Position numbers and translations under genes: made by a program. A model generated the notes under the pieces. That model saw only the letters and a program-made list of their open reading frames with translations. It was not told where the DNA came from and did no database searches. Positions 1 to 12,997 of a stretch of 64,000 nucleotides of DNA are shown here, in pieces. The stretch comes from Phaseolus vulgaris (lineage: Eukaryota > Streptophyta > Magnoliopsida > Fabales > Fabaceae), in assembly GCF_000499845.2 (NCBI RefSeq), contig NC_023756.2, positions 7,525,481 through 7,589,480 of the forward strand. Direction: 5' to 3'. Position 1 is the first letter of the stretch. The number at the start of each line of letters is the position of its first letter.

Positions 1-252
1 TAGATGTGAAGATCTTGGTATAAAAAGAAGATTACATGCGAACAATTTTGACCGTGAATTCTTTCCGCCTAAAATCCAACGGCTGCCGTGGTCGGTGGGT
101 CCCTCCCAGCATAGGAAGTGGCAACACACACACACTCCAAGGACGAGAGAAAAACGAAGAGGAGCTTCAGGAGCGAGTCACTGTTACGTGTTTTTCACTA
201 AGTCGGTAAGAAGAAACGAGTGAGCGAGTCGAAAAGCGAGTCACCACACTGC
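1..252 (+). promoter_or_regulatory. CSN3 upstream region and probable 5' UTR
   Basis: This is the only sequence available upstream of the CSN3 start. It is richer in G and C than most of the window and purine-rich near the start codon, as expected for a 5' leader. I cannot place a TATA box or transcription start with confidence, and no upstream ATG opens a long frame. Confidence 0.35.
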
Positions 253-3200
253 ATGGACCCTCTGGAAGCTTTGGTCGCCCAAATCCAAGGGCTATCCAGC
301 ACTTCCAGCGATGTCAATCGCCTCCACAGTATTCTCAAGCAAGCAGATGACTCGCTCCGATCCGAGTCAGCTCGCCTTTCTCCGCTTCTTACTCAACTCG
401 ACCCCTCCATTCACTCCCTTGGTTTTCTCTACATATTGTAAGTTCTAAAAATAGTTTATGAAAAACGTTATTTATCGATGCTCAAAACCCTAGTTTTTGA
501 ACCCTAGAAAATTGTTGCGAGATTGTGAGATTTTTATTTTGATTATTTTTTAATTGCAGAGAAGCCTCCATGTCCGGTCCGACCACCAAAGCGCAGGCTG
601 AGACTGCCGTTCCAATCGCTACCAGGTTCATGGCCGCTTGCAGCGATCAGATTCGTTTGGCGCCTGATAAATGTATGAGAATAAGAGATTCGAATCTTTT
701 GTTTTGCTTGATTGATTGTTCTTATAGAAACGACGTGACATTGGGAAATTGCCGGCCGAAGTTGCTTTTGCGCACTGATTTTGAAACCTTGTTGCTTACA
801 TGAGTTAATTAATTAAATGACAAATTGCGGGATGAAATTATTTTGTAGGTTTCTAGATACTTGTTCGATCGAGTGTTGTTTACAATTCAATGAATGTGAA
901 GGAGAGGTGTTATGGTCGGCGTGGCAGAGAGGAGAAATGGATTAGATGGAAATAAAAAGGATGAATGGAAATAGGTGGGAAATCGAGAAATTGTTAGTGT
1001 TTGGTTGAAGAGAAGTAAAGAAAACATAAGGAGAGAGATTGAGAGATAAATGGAAATTGTTCCGTCTAAAAGTCCCGCATAGAAGTTGAGGAGGTGAGAG
1101 AGAGAGAGAGAGAGAGTGGAAAAGTTCAGGTGAGTCCCACTACTTTAAAAGTATCTCCTCTAACTCTCCTCCACCAAACATCCCCCATTTCATCGATCCA
1201 TTCTATATCTCAACTATTGATTGGGAAAGAGGAAAATATTTAGTAAGTTAAGATTGTTCAAATGGAGAGAGAAGAAAAGGGAGAGATGAAGATTGGGAAA
1301 TTTTGGTGTTGATTTTTGTTTCTTGGCTTTGGTTGTTTTTTTATTGTTTTTTCTTCCGAATTTGTAGTTTTATGTGTTTAAAAAGTTGAAGGATCTGTAG
1401 CAGAATGATTTTAATTTGATGTTGATGTTATTTCTTGGTTTTTGATTGATGTGTTTTTGAATTTTTTGGAATTTTGTAGTTTTATATGTGTAGGAGGTTG
1501 AAAGAAGGTAGCCGAGTTTTTAGTATGATGTTGATGTTATGTTGTAATTCGGTTTTCAATTGAATAATTGTTTCTATTCTTTTTGGAATTTTGTAGTTTT
1601 GTCTTTGTGTAGGAGGTTGAAGGAACAAGTGTTGATGTTGGACGCTCCAATTCGAGGTGTGGCTCCTATGTTCACTGGACTTCGGAAACTTCAGGTCTCT
1701 GCGGAGCACTTAACTCCCATACATTCAGAGTTTCTTTTGCTTTGCTTGTTGTCAAAGTGCTACAAAACTGGTTTATCCATATTGGATGATGATGTTTTTG
1801 AAGTTGACCATCCGCGAGACCTTTTTCTCTACTGTTATTATGGGTGCGCTGCTTTCTTCCTCTATTTCTTTCTGAGTTTTTAGTATTGCGTTTTAGTTGA
1901 TGGAATGGAATGTGCTGTAATTTCTTCAACATTTGTAATATTAGATATGCTGTAGGTATTGTTCTGTGTTTTTTACAGTAGTGGTGGGGTTGTAGGATTT
2001 TCCCCATTTCAATTCATGTAGATATTTGGGAGTTGGGAGGGAAAGAATGCAAAATAAAAAGGGTAGGGAAGGGTATCAGGGAAGAGTATGGAAGTTTATT
2101 AATAAGTTTCCTTTCTATTGTTTGGATGTTTAAATTGGGGGAGTTTTTAAAATGTTTCTCCCCTTCAAATAAAGCAAGAGAGTTGCTCAAAATCTGCCCC
2201 TCCTAAAGCTGTTAGGATACCGGAACAAGTGAAATACAGAATTCAAGGTTTTAAAGGAAGGTCACAGTTTTATCATGTTTCTTGATATTGCAATAAATTG
2301 CAGATAAATGCAATTGATGTGGCTACAATTGCAATCGTGGACACCCCAAAAAGCCTTGATGTAGCAGTGATGAAAGTCACTGTTTTTTAAACCTTGGCAT
2401 ACTTTCATGAGGAAACAAGTGGCTGTAGGAAAGCTGATACAATATCCTATATCTCGAGTGCAATTTCCATGGCTTCTCAGCAGGAGATACCCCTCTTTCC
2501 CCATATCACACAAGGAAAAAATCTTAGTTGAATCTGCTCTCTATCCTTCCTCACATGTATATTTTCTATCATAACAGAATCATAATAACCTCAGCTTTCC
2601 TCTCTCTTCATTACCAAAATATCCTGCTCTTCCAAGTAACTCAATACACAAGCCGTCCCTCCTTTTCTCTTGTCCTCACTATCACTGCACCATCTCTCCT
2701 GCCAAATCCTGGGCGTCATCAATTCCCATCCAAATTGCCTTGCATAATTGCCTTTCTGAATTTTTATTTATAGTTGCTAACGCTTATATGATACACACAT
2801 ACCTTAGGGGAGTGGATCTCACTGCTTAAGCTTGCCATTTAGTGGAATAATGCCCAATGTCATAAATTACCCACATAAAATATCTTCATTCTTATGTGGG
2901 ACTGAAGTCCCATTACTTGCATTGCAATTTTGGGGTCCTAACATTCCCCATTCTCCACCTGTTCCTGCAAGTAACGACTGTGCACTAGCACTTATGGCTA
3001 TTCCCTGCTGAACAATGCAATGTTGGCATCAACATCTGCATTGCTTCTTTGCACTTAAGAGGCATGGTCGCGGGCCCTAACATCAAATTGACTGTTTTCT
3101 TTTAAGTGATCTCTAATAGCATTATAATTACTAGGAAATGAAAAAAAGACCCTGCAGGTGCTTCCAATGGTTTGCTTCCTCCTGCCCTAAAGCCTTTCTC

Positions 3201-6200
3201 ACTCTTTCTTGACTCCCCTTCTTCTCATTCTCTCCAACTGAATTATCCTCTGGTTTTTCCTACCTCAGTGTGTTAGGCTTCTCTCTGAATAATTATCTCC
3301 TGCATCTTACATTATTCCTTGCAGAATACACATAAGATGTAGGAGGTATATTATTTTGCTTGTACCTTTATGTGGTTCTCATATCTTTGGATATATATGT
3401 CTATCAGTGGCATGTTGTCTACAGCAAGAAGCTACTTGAAATATAATAGAGCAAAAGCACACTGCGGAATAAGTTCAGTTTTTCTGAGATTTTTCTGAAG
3501 ATAAGCATATTATGGATCTTGTCTTTCCTTCTGTTTTGATACGGTGAGGTTTGATGCAATGGTAATGATGCTGCCTTGTGAGCTAGAGCTTAGCTCACGC
3601 TTATAGGCGGTAAGTGATGTGTGCATATCTTTCTTCCATGGAACCCTACTATGTAGGAGCCTCATGTACTGAGTTGATCTTCTGTTCTATGAGCCAATTT
3701 GGAATCTGGAGAAATGAAGGCTTAAATTTTAAAGTGTTTCTTTTAAGTAGTGTTCTCCTCTGGATTGAAATAGATAGTCTATTATTTGCATTCTAACCAT
3801 ATCATATTTGTATCTAAAAAATGTATAAATATGGTGAGCAATTTTTTGTAAATATAATATAATGTGAAACAAAATGAGAATATTTATATGTTTTCCATAT
3901 CTTTTGGCTGAAATTTTTGAATTATGGACGTATTCTTAATGATATAGCTGTTATATGGAAGTGCATGTGTGGTAGGGTTGGGATATGTTGATCTTGGTGT
4001 GATACTTGATGTGGATACAACATCTAAAATCACCTTTTTAAGAGTTTTTTTTTTTCCATAAAGAACATCTAAAATCACCTTATAAATTGTTTTTAAAATG
4101 CAATATTTGGTACAATATAATACAACCCAATTTTCCTGCCAAAAATTCATATAATTTAAGTACAATGTATGTGAGTAGCGGGAAGATTTATTTTTTAATT
4201 TGAGAAGCTTACTTTATATTATTTTTTGTAATGTTGAAGAAATAAAATTGTAATGTAGATTTTGCTTCAATCTTTGAGTGTTGTATTCATGATACAAATT
4301 TTCAATGCAACAATTAATTTTACAATGTCTTTATTGTGTGAAATGTTACTCATTAGTACTAGAATGAACCTTGATTTACACCAGCTGGCTGGTGTTAATA
4401 TATACTAATCATATTTGTGTGGTTGTGTGAAAATTAAATATGTTGGTCATTTAGGGAGGGAGACACGAATATCACTTGATGATTCATTGAAGTTTTGACT
4501 ATGCCATGTAACACAACTTCAATGTGTAAAGCATAAAGATATTTAAGCCAGGAGTCAGCATGTTCATTGATTGCCATTGCTATTTTCTGGACCTCATTTG
4601 ATATCTGTCATCTAGACCCTGTAGTTTCTTGCAAATGCATGACTATTCAAATGCAATGGGATATGAAAACTTATTTTACTCTCTTATCTAATCTTTATCA
4701 TAGTTAAATTGAAATGCACATGGATCAGATTGATGAGTACTTTGAATACATGTCAACTTATAATAGTTTTAGATTATGCTTCTGGTCATGAGCTCTGAAG
4801 CTTTTGCATAGTGTCTGACTTTTGACCTTCTAACAGAGGCATGATATGCATTGGACAGAAGCGCTTTCAGAAAGCATTGGACCTTCTGCATAATGTAAGA
4901 AATCTACATCCATCTATAACTTGTATGGTTCATGATTTGTTCTCGTATCAACCTTTTTGATTCAGCCTTTGTATATTTTCCAGGTTGTAACGGCTCCCAT
5001 GTCTATCATTAATGCTATAGCTGTTGAAGCTTACAAAAAGTATATATTGGTTTCTCTCATTCGTAATGGACAGGTAAGTCTAGTTTTTTTAGAGATTACA
5101 CCTGTTATGTTTCCTATGCATAACATCCTAAACAGTATCTTTATTGTCAGATGTCAAACCCTCTGTGTATAGGGTTTTTCTCGTTTTGACCAAATTAAAC
5201 CTTTATTTGTTTTCTGGCAGTTCTCTACCAGTCTTCCTAAGTATTCTTCTTCTGCTGCTCAAAGGAACCTGAAGAACTTCTGTCAGGTATGACTTCAATT
5301 TAGTTGGTTGAGATACTGGCTTACAGTTTAGAAGGTCAAATTGTCAAAGTTGGTTTTTCTTTTATATGCAAGATATTGATAAAAATAACTTCTATCTAAG
5401 CATGTCTGATCAGAATGAAAATTAAGATAAGAGATAGTGTCCTATTTTAGTTTAGAAAATAGGAATAGATCCTGCTGTAGTAATCACTGGGTTAAATAAA
5501 TCATGGTTTGCTAGGGTAGACTAAGTCAATCAATACCACCATCCTAAGAAGCTTTCTTGTCCCAAAGTCAGAAGGAAAGGAATTGACATTTGGTGTTACT
5601 CTCTTTGTTGGATCGAGCGCTTACCACTAGACCAAAAGTCATAACATAACTGATAGTCAGAGCGTAACTCTTTCTACTTTAGAACGTAATCCAAAGATCT
5701 CGATTCAATTGTGACTTGACCCATCTGACCTCTGCCACGGTCAATTGATGCCACCTGCAACAATCTCCCCCTCATCAATTGTCCCACTAGGAATCAAACT
5801 CTTTGATTGTGACGTTGATTTTGATGTTAATTGTGACGCGGTCCATCTGGCCTACGCCACATGACAATTGTGCAATCTACAACCAACAATCTCCCCCTCA
5901 ACAATTGTCCCATTAGGAATCAATCTCATGACCTTGGCTTTGATACTAATTGTTGGATCAAGTTACCACTAGGCGCAACTCTTTACTTAAGAGCTTAACA
6001 GCCCAAGCACAATGATTCGATTGTGATTTGGTCCACGTAGTCTCCGCCATAGAACAATTGATGCCACCTGCAACACCCGAAGTTGCTTCTATGCATATGT
6101 ACTTCCACTGGATCACCCTTTCTATGCATCCCTTGATTGTGTAACTCTCCATGTCAAAATATCTTCTGGTCCAACTGGATTGAAACCATCTTTGTGCAGT

Positions 6201-8058
6201 CCAGAAGGAAGGACAGTGTTCAGCTAATGTTATCAATAGAGCCCAGAGGGGCCACTATTATGGCTGTGGGGCAGGGTGGAGTGGTGGTGAGTCTCGGAAC
6301 AGAGTTTGTCACGTGTTTTAGATTTGCTGTTGGAGTGGTTGCAATTATGCTTCTGTTCTGGGACTTTTTAGCCCTGCAACATTGAAGTCCAACTGAAATC
6401 TGTCGTGCAGGGAACTGTTATGCTCTCCATTACGCTGCTGCTGACCTTCCTTTGTGTTCAGTCAGATAATGTTTCACTTTTACGGGGTGGTGCAAGCTAA
6501 CAGAAATGGATGGGGCGTGGTTCCCTAGGGTTTTAGGGTGTATTTTTCTCCTTTCTCATCTATTGGGGTTTGGGCATCAATTTGAGTCCAACATTTCTGT
6601 TATATTTTTATGTCACTTTTTATAATATAATAAATTGAAAGAGAATAATTGTAAACTAAATAAAGCATAATATATGATATGATATATTAAAAATAGTAAT
6701 AAAAATATATATATATAAAGAGGTACTCTCTGATAGTGCATACTGTTGCATCTGTCATTTCCAATGGGTAACCTCTAGAACACTCTGCCTGCTTTAGTAT
6801 ATCCTCCTCTTGGTAAGCTATATCTATAGGGGACAAATCTTAGATGTAATCGATGGCTTCCTCAATTTTTTTCCTATTCATGGATTTAGTTAATTAGAAT
6901 TCCTTTTTTGTACCATCAACATGAATGACAGCATAACTTGCTGTTAGCAATTTGTGTGATTACTTTAACGCACAGTAACTTGCCTTCCATGCGTATATTT
7001 TGTATTTGAGCTATGTTAACCTTATTTTAATCTTTTTCCCTTTTGGGCAGCCTTATGTCGAATTGGCAAATACTTATGGCAATGGAAAAGTTGCAGAATT
7101 AGAGACTTTCGTCAAGACAAATGCAGAGAAGTTCCAATCTGTGGGTTCTTTTACATATTTAATACTTATTTGAAGCATCGGGCATTTTGACTAGATGCAA
7201 CGTTGCTCAATACATTGTTTAACTTCTAGTTCTTACGTTATGCAGTTACTTATCAAGATTTCTCGTGTAAATTTCTGTTTCAGGACAATAACCTTGGACT
7301 GGTTAAGCAGGTTGTATCTTCCATGTATAAGCGGAATATTCAAAGACTGACCCAGACATACTTGACCCTTTCTCTCCAAGATATAGCCAACACAGTGCAG
7401 TTAAATAGCGCCAAAGAAGCTGAAATGCATGTGCTACAAATGGTGGTCCTCCAACTGATATACATTGTCATTTTCATTTAGCATTAACATGCCACTAATA
7501 ACATACTCCTAAACCACAGATTCAGGATGGTGAGATATATGCTACTATCAACCAGAAGGACGGAATGGTGAGATTCTTGGAGGATCCTGAACAGTATAAA
7601 ACCTGTGAGATGATTGAGCATATTGATTCATCAATCCAGAGGTATATTTTATGTTAAAAGCTCGTTTAGCACAATTACTTTCCAATACTAAATTGTAACA
7701 ACTGACATGTTTCACCTCAAATTTTGAAATGACAAATTTTCAGTTTTGTTACTTTTAATGGTTATTTTCATGGTGACCTATGTCTATAATATGTCCGTCC
7801 TCTAGTGCTGAAGCATTTTTTTTTTCTCAATTTATGGCCAGAATAATGGCGCTGTCAAGGAAGCTAACTGCCATGGATGAACAAATTTCATGTGATCAGT
7901 TGTATTTGTCTAAGGTGTGTGTTCAACTGTTAGGTTATCTTAACATTTGTGTAAACTATTTTTTAACTAACAAGCGTGACTTGCGTGCTCAGGCTGGAAG
8001 AGAGAGACAAAGATACGACTTTGATGACTTTGATGTTCCACAGAAGTTCAACATTTAA
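253..8058 (+). CDS. CSN3: COP9 signalosome complex subunit 3, 11 exons, 422 aa
   Basis: Subunit of the COP9 signalosome, the nuclear and cytosolic complex that removes NEDD8/RUB from cullins and so controls cullin-RING ubiquitin ligases; in plants its loss gives the fusca/cop phenotype. I read exons 253-437, 560-672, 1597-1843, 4837-4894, 4984-5073, 5221-5286, 7051-7140, 7284-7442, 7520-7641, 7842-7914 and 7993-8058. All have GT-AG borders and they sum to 1269 nt in one frame. The product resembles plant CSN3 throughout: [14 protein letters not shown] at the N-terminus, a helical-repeat region, a PCI/winged-helix segment around residues 290-360 (from [13 protein letters not shown] to [15 protein letters not shown]), and the conserved tail [12 protein letters not shown] near residues 402-413. 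Length is close to the Arabidopsis protein. The start at 253 is the first in-frame ATG; the frame is open upstream only from a GTG. Introns 3 (2993 nt) and 6 (1764 nt) are long. The exon 3 acceptor has two upstream decoys. Confidence 0.95.
1095..1116. repeat. (GA)n microsatellite in CSN3 intron 2
   Basis: About eleven GA units lie in intron 2. The surrounding DNA (about 1000-1200) is purine-rich to the left and pyrimidine-rich to the right. TGTTTGGTT near 1008 is roughly mirrored by CCACCAAACAT near 1171, which may mark an old fold-back element. Confidence 0.7.
1352..1625 (+). repeat. Three tandem copies of the CSN3 intron 2/exon 3 boundary
   Basis: The motif TTTTGTAG followed by TTTTATNTGTGTAGGAGGTTGAA-like sequence occurs three times, with acceptor AGs at 1367, 1479 and 1596 (spacing 112 and 117 nt). 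Only the third keeps the reading frame: exon 2 ends in a single T, and joining at 1597 gives [12 protein letters not shown]. Joining at 1480 reaches TAG within five codons, and joining at 1368 reaches TAA within four. The first two copies therefore look like decayed duplicates of the true exon edge. The spacer also shares ATGTTGATGTTAT-type sequence between copies. Confidence 0.75.
1844..4836 (+). other. CSN3 intron 3, long, no gene inside
   Basis: This 2993-nt intron starts GTGCGC and ends CTAACAG. I find no open frame that resembles a known protein. About 2030-2200 is a purine/pyrimidine-biased patch like the one in intron 2. About 2810-3070 has somewhat GC-richer text that looks like a dispersed repeat of unknown class. 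The rest is AT-rich. Confidence 0.6.
5580..6095. repeat. Internally repeated dispersed element in CSN3 intron 6
   Basis: A module reading roughly CAACAATCTCCCCCTC, then CAATTGTCCCAYTAGGAATC, occurs twice (near 5758 and 5883). TTGGATC-AG-TTACCACTAG also occurs twice (near 5608 and 5953), and GATGCCACCTGCAAC twice (near 5748 and 6061). These nested direct repeats and the base composition differ from the surrounding intron. The class is not identified; it may be part of a non-autonomous retroelement. Confidence 0.5.
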
Positions 8059-8472
8059 GGCCAGGCTATAAAAGATTATATGTACGAGGCTATGAATGAT
8101 GCAAGTAGATAGTTCTGGTTCATCAGCCTTTTCCTTTATCGTTTTTGTTATCGCCAATCCTGAGAATGGGGAAGTGTTTTACTCCCAAGTGGAAGAGTGG
8201 TTGTTCTGTCGTGAACTAGCTGAGGATGTTGAATACTTATTAACCATATAAAATCTATTGCTCATTCTTTTCACTTTCATGTATGCTCTGTCAACCAAGC
8301 ATAATGCAGCATATTTATTTGCGTTTAAACGGACAAGTTATCTTCTGTTATCGTCTTATCTTGAAACGGTCGGAGGCCAATGAAGGAGTTGTCTAATAGC
8401 ACCAATGTTTCAAACTTGTTATTCGAAGATCTTAACTCGACTAAAAAGAATTACGGAGTTACTACTGTAGAT
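8059..8472 (+). other. CSN3 3' flank and probable 3' UTR
   Basis: This follows the CSN3 stop. No gene is seen. It is moderately AT-rich and presumably holds the 3' UTR and poly(A) site, but I cannot place a canonical AATAAA signal. Confidence 0.4.
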
Positions 8473-8640
8473 AACATAATTGAAAATAGATTCACATTTC
8501 ATAAAATGATTTAAATACATAACATAATTTAACATAGATTTAACATAATTGAAAATAGATTCACATTTCATAAAATGATTTAAATACATGACATAATTTA
8601 ACATAGATTTATAATTCATAAAATGGTCCAAATGCATAAC
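8473..8640. repeat. 69-bp tandem repeat, about 2.4 copies
   Basis: A unit starting AACATAATTGAAAATAGATT occurs at 8473 and again at 8542, nearly identical over 69 bp. A third, partial and diverged unit follows at about 8611-8640. Apparent open frames on the minus strand here are only a by-product of the repeat. Confidence 0.8.
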
Positions 8641-11566
8641 ATAAATAAATGGTCAAAATATAATAATATAATTAAAAGTAAATTCAAGATAATGTTTAAC
8701 ACCCAAATGAAGTGGAGTAGTGGCGGAGCAGAGGAATGTGAACAGTGACGAAGCAGAGATAGTGCGAGTAGTGTGCGCCGTGCTCAGTCACGAGCGACGA
8801 TGGCGTGACAAAGGCACATGTTATTTAAATTAGAGTTGAGTTTTCAGATTAGGGTTTATGGGTATTCAGATTAGGGTTTTTGGGTTTTCTTGGATTTAGT
8901 GTTTTTTTTGGACCGCGTCATGGATCGTGGAGGTCCAAGGATTGTCCAATTCAACCCTTGGATCGTTGGATCGCTTTGATCTCCATGATCCAGAGAGACT
9001 TTGATCCCATCTTCAATCCCGTTTTCTTCTAAAAAGGTTGCAAGATAGGAAGATCGCCGATTTACCTCACGATCGTGACAACATTGAAAAGCACAACAGA
9101 GTCAACTAGGAAATATTTTAAATAAAGAGCTTTATTTTGAAGTTAACCGTTATTTTGGTCTTGAAAGTTAATTTTTCAATTCACTATAATTTATTTTGGT
9201 ATGGGAGGTTAACTCATCAATTACTTTGGAAATTAAAGCAACTTTCACGCTCCAAACAGAGAATGGGTTATTTTTTACAAAATTGCAAGGAATTCTACTA
9301 ATAATCACTTATCATATTCAATTTAAAAATTACATAAAGCTATTTCTAGTTATTTGTTAATTTTTTAAACATAGTACATAACACCATTCTTAGTTAAGTA
9401 TACAAAGTTACTTCTAGTTAAATACACAAAGTTATTCTTAGTTATTCAACTAAATTATTGAAAAGAATATAAGAAAAAAATTTCAACAAAAAATATATAA
9501 AATAAACACTCCTTACACAAGAATTTAGCTTTAAAATGATGAAAAATTTACAGATAGTACATGTTGATGTTTTGTGTGTTTGAGTCTTTTTAAAATATGT
9601 TTGACTTTAAGTCGATAGTTTTCAATGTGCACTCAATGTGCAGGGTGAAAGACAACTTTTTTGTAATTACTTTTGCACTTTTGACAACATCAAGTTAGAC
9701 ATATGTGTGTTAGAATAATTTTGGAGAAGTATGCGTCAACTTTCTTTTATGATTTACATTTTATTAAATGCATCTAGAGATGTCCATGTCTTTATAATAT
9801 ATACTGATTTCAAATGTGTCTTAACCATGTAGTTTTTCCTAAATGATTTTTAAGACTTGTCTAGTCTTCTAGAACTAGCGACCAATGCATATAGATTTTG
9901 TTTATTCTTTATATCTTGTGTCTAAAGTTTTAATATATCATATGTTTATCTTCTTTGCTTTCAACACTTCTTGTAATCTTTATTTATCTTGTCGATCTAT
10001 TGTCTTGTGCTACTTGCGTTTGATATTGTATATGATAATTTGTTCTTCAAAATGTGTCCAAGACTTTTGAATAAGATCGACATCTGACCATACAAAATTA
10101 TGTATTTGAGTGATGTGTTACATTCTAAGTATATTTATCAAACAACCACAATATGATATTATTTGTTATCATTAAAATCATGCGTATTTCAAAGCAAGAT
10201 TCTATGATATAGACTTATGTTTAATCATGAACAATATATTTATGCCTTAACAATATTTTCTTTTGATGTAAACAAGTACAAGGAAGAGCTTGCTAAATAA
10301 AAAAGAAATAAATAAAATAAACATGATAAAAATAAATAAATAAAATATTTTAAAGGAAGTTCACAAGAGAAAGACTAGAAGAATTAAAAGAAAACATAAA
10401 GAAACACTTAATTTTGTAAATCTATTATATTATAGAATGTTTCTTGATTTTCTTTAAATATTTTACAATCCAAGAGACTCAAAAGGGCATATGTTGGACT
10501 AAATTACAAAGATTAGAAGGCATATAAAGAGTTTCTAACTAACACATATAATTTCCCAAGTTGTATGTAATGCTTGTAAATTCTTTATAAGGTTTTTACT
10601 TCATTTTAGGTACCATATGTGCTTGTCCTTAAATTTAGGAACTATAATGTGTCTTTTCCTATCTTCAAGAAACACCCATATGCATAGTTAGATTAGTAGT
10701 TAATTAAGTGTTAAATAGAAGATTAGTTAAGGTAGTCACCATCTTAAGTAGTCGTGTGTTCACACTTAGAAGACTAACTGTTCTAAAACACATGTAAGGT
10801 TATTTTCCTATTCTTGATCATGACATATATCTTAAAAGGAGAGTTTAAGTAACTCTTGTAAAAGATTGAATAAATTTTCTTTTATGAGACATCTCTAGGA
10901 GTTTTGAAAGTGTTCTGCTCTTACTTTGGTTCTTATCTTGGAATTTTTTTTTCAATTAACAAATCCTCTTTGCACTTATTTTTTAGGAGTTTATTTTAAA
11001 GATGACATGCTCTTCATACTTTTTCTTTAATCTATTTTATGTTTTTTTTTAACTTGTTATTGTTTTTTCTTAAGTTTTGGTGACTTATGAATTTGAAACG
11101 CATGGAGTCCCATGCTTCCACCTTCTTCTTTTATTCTCCCATTATTCTTTAAGTTCTCAAAAAAAATCTTGAGTTAATCAAGATCCTCTCATCCTTTCAA
11201 GAATTATATCACTTTTTTTCATTAACAAATAACATAAATTTTGTAAAGGAAGAAAACATGCATTTTGTCTTTGATATCATCATTTAAGTTACTTGGTCTT
11301 TATATTGTAAAAAATATTTTTTTTTAACAATATGACCATCTAGACGTTATCGCATTATGTTGTTTAGCGATGAGAAAAAATGGTTTTTCTTGTTAAAGCA
11401 CATATGTGTATTTTAGTTGTCTGAAACATACCGTAGAGTAAACATGTATGAGAGAGTAAAGATAGGACCAAACATTTATATATGAGAAATTCTATATCAA
11501 AAGAACTTAAGCATTTATATATATTAGAGTATCATGTCTAAACACTTATGTTATAAAAGTGATAAG
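8641..11566. other. Intergenic DNA without recognisable genes
   Basis: About 8700-9120 is richer in G and C (GGCGGAGCAG, CGTGACAAAGG, GATCGTTGGATCG) and may be a transposon remnant of unknown class. From 9120 on the DNA is AT-rich and only short frames occur. I see nothing that supports a gene. Confidence 0.5.
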
Positions 11567-12600
11567 TGTCATAATTCAGTAATATTTTATACAAAAAGAT
11601 AGACATTTATGAACTTTAATTGATAAAATAGTTATAATCTAACCTTTAATTTAGTAATTTTAACCTTTTTACATATTTTTGGATTATAAGATGAATATGA
11701 ACACTTTAATTCAATTTTGTGTTATTTTTAAGAGTTAGAGGATAGATGAAACAAATGAATATATTATGAATATAGATGTCACTTAACCAAGTTCAATTAG
11801 GTTAAATAGAAGCCATGAGACATAACCCTATACACCATTGGGAGAATAGAGAGATAGAAAACCCTAGAGAATGCATTCGTCAAGGAGAAACATCCTGGAT
11901 CTTCTTTTCCTGCCTTTCATGCTTGTAATGACTAACATGAGTGGCTAATTCTTCTCTTTGTGATTAAGAGTAATCTATTCAAACTCTTATGTATTGAGGT
12001 GATATTTATCTATAATATGCAGTTCTTCATTGATGATTGATATTATCATTTTATTCTCAAAGCTTGAATTATTCATGATTTTGATCCTTAGATTTGACTG
12101 GAAAGTACTTCTAAGCATCTAACCTAAATGATAATGATTAACATATTTGAATGCTAAGAATAAATTTTAAATGTTAATTTCTTTATAAGATCGGTTGATA
12201 GTGATAAAGAGTTTTTGTAAATATGCGAGGAATCGATATTTAGGGGCTCTCTTAATAATTTTGTATGCGAGGTATTAATATGAATGATTTTTATATGCGA
12301 ATTATCAATCAAGATTGAATATTATATGCTTTTGAAAATATAAACGAGTGAGAAAGATGAACCTCAATCCTACTTTTCCCAATTGACTCGTACAAATCTT
12401 TTATTTTTCTTTATTTAATTCATTGCAAATTCACATTACAAACAACTTTTCAACAAACTTTTTACATATCCTCTTATATTTAGTGAATATTATACTTGAG
12501 AATTTAATTATTCTTTATGAGTTCGATATCTGTCCTTAGGGACAATTTATTACTTCTGACACGGTACACTTACTGTAAAATAGTCGTAAAAAGGGAAAGA
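11567..12600 (+). mobile_element. Putative solo LTR or LTR fragment, Ty3-type
   Basis: The segment begins TGTCATAATTCAGTAATATT. Near 12528-12580 it contains a stretch of the type GATATCTGTCCTTAGGGAC, then CTGACACGGTACACTTACTG, which resembles the 3' part of large Ty3-type LTRs in legumes. Its first 165 bp recur at about 20137. I did not find a clean target duplication, so the borders are approximate. Confidence 0.4.
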
Positions 12601-12997
12601 GACTGTCTTATGCAATCAAATATACATGCATTTAAAAAATCTATATAGCAATGGGAAAACCAACTATCTACACAATTTGTTCTATGTATACATAAATATA
12701 TGTTGTATAGTACAAAATTGTATTTTTCTTAACCTTTGCCACGAAACAAAAGTAAGGAAGGGTCTTTGTTATCATAATTATTATTAATGTTAGGAACAAA
12801 CTGCAATAGGGGGAATTCAAGGCCAAGTCCCTTAAGTGACCAAAAAAGCTTTAATTATTAGACCAAACAAGTTTTGTTGTCATGTTATGATTATTATTAT
12901 ACTTATTAGCATGATTATTATTATAAATATTATAAACATTATAAACATAATATTGTTATTAATATTATTAATTTGATAATGTTAATATTCCATATAC
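12601..12997. other. AT-rich intergenic stretch
   Basis: No gene or clear element is visible. TTATTATTA-type simple sequence begins near 12884. Confidence 0.5.

Noticed and set aside
8419..8637. Minus-strand frame with a repeated peptide
   Set aside because: The peptide repeat is only the 69-bp DNA repeat read through because 69 is a multiple of three. There is no other sign of a gene.
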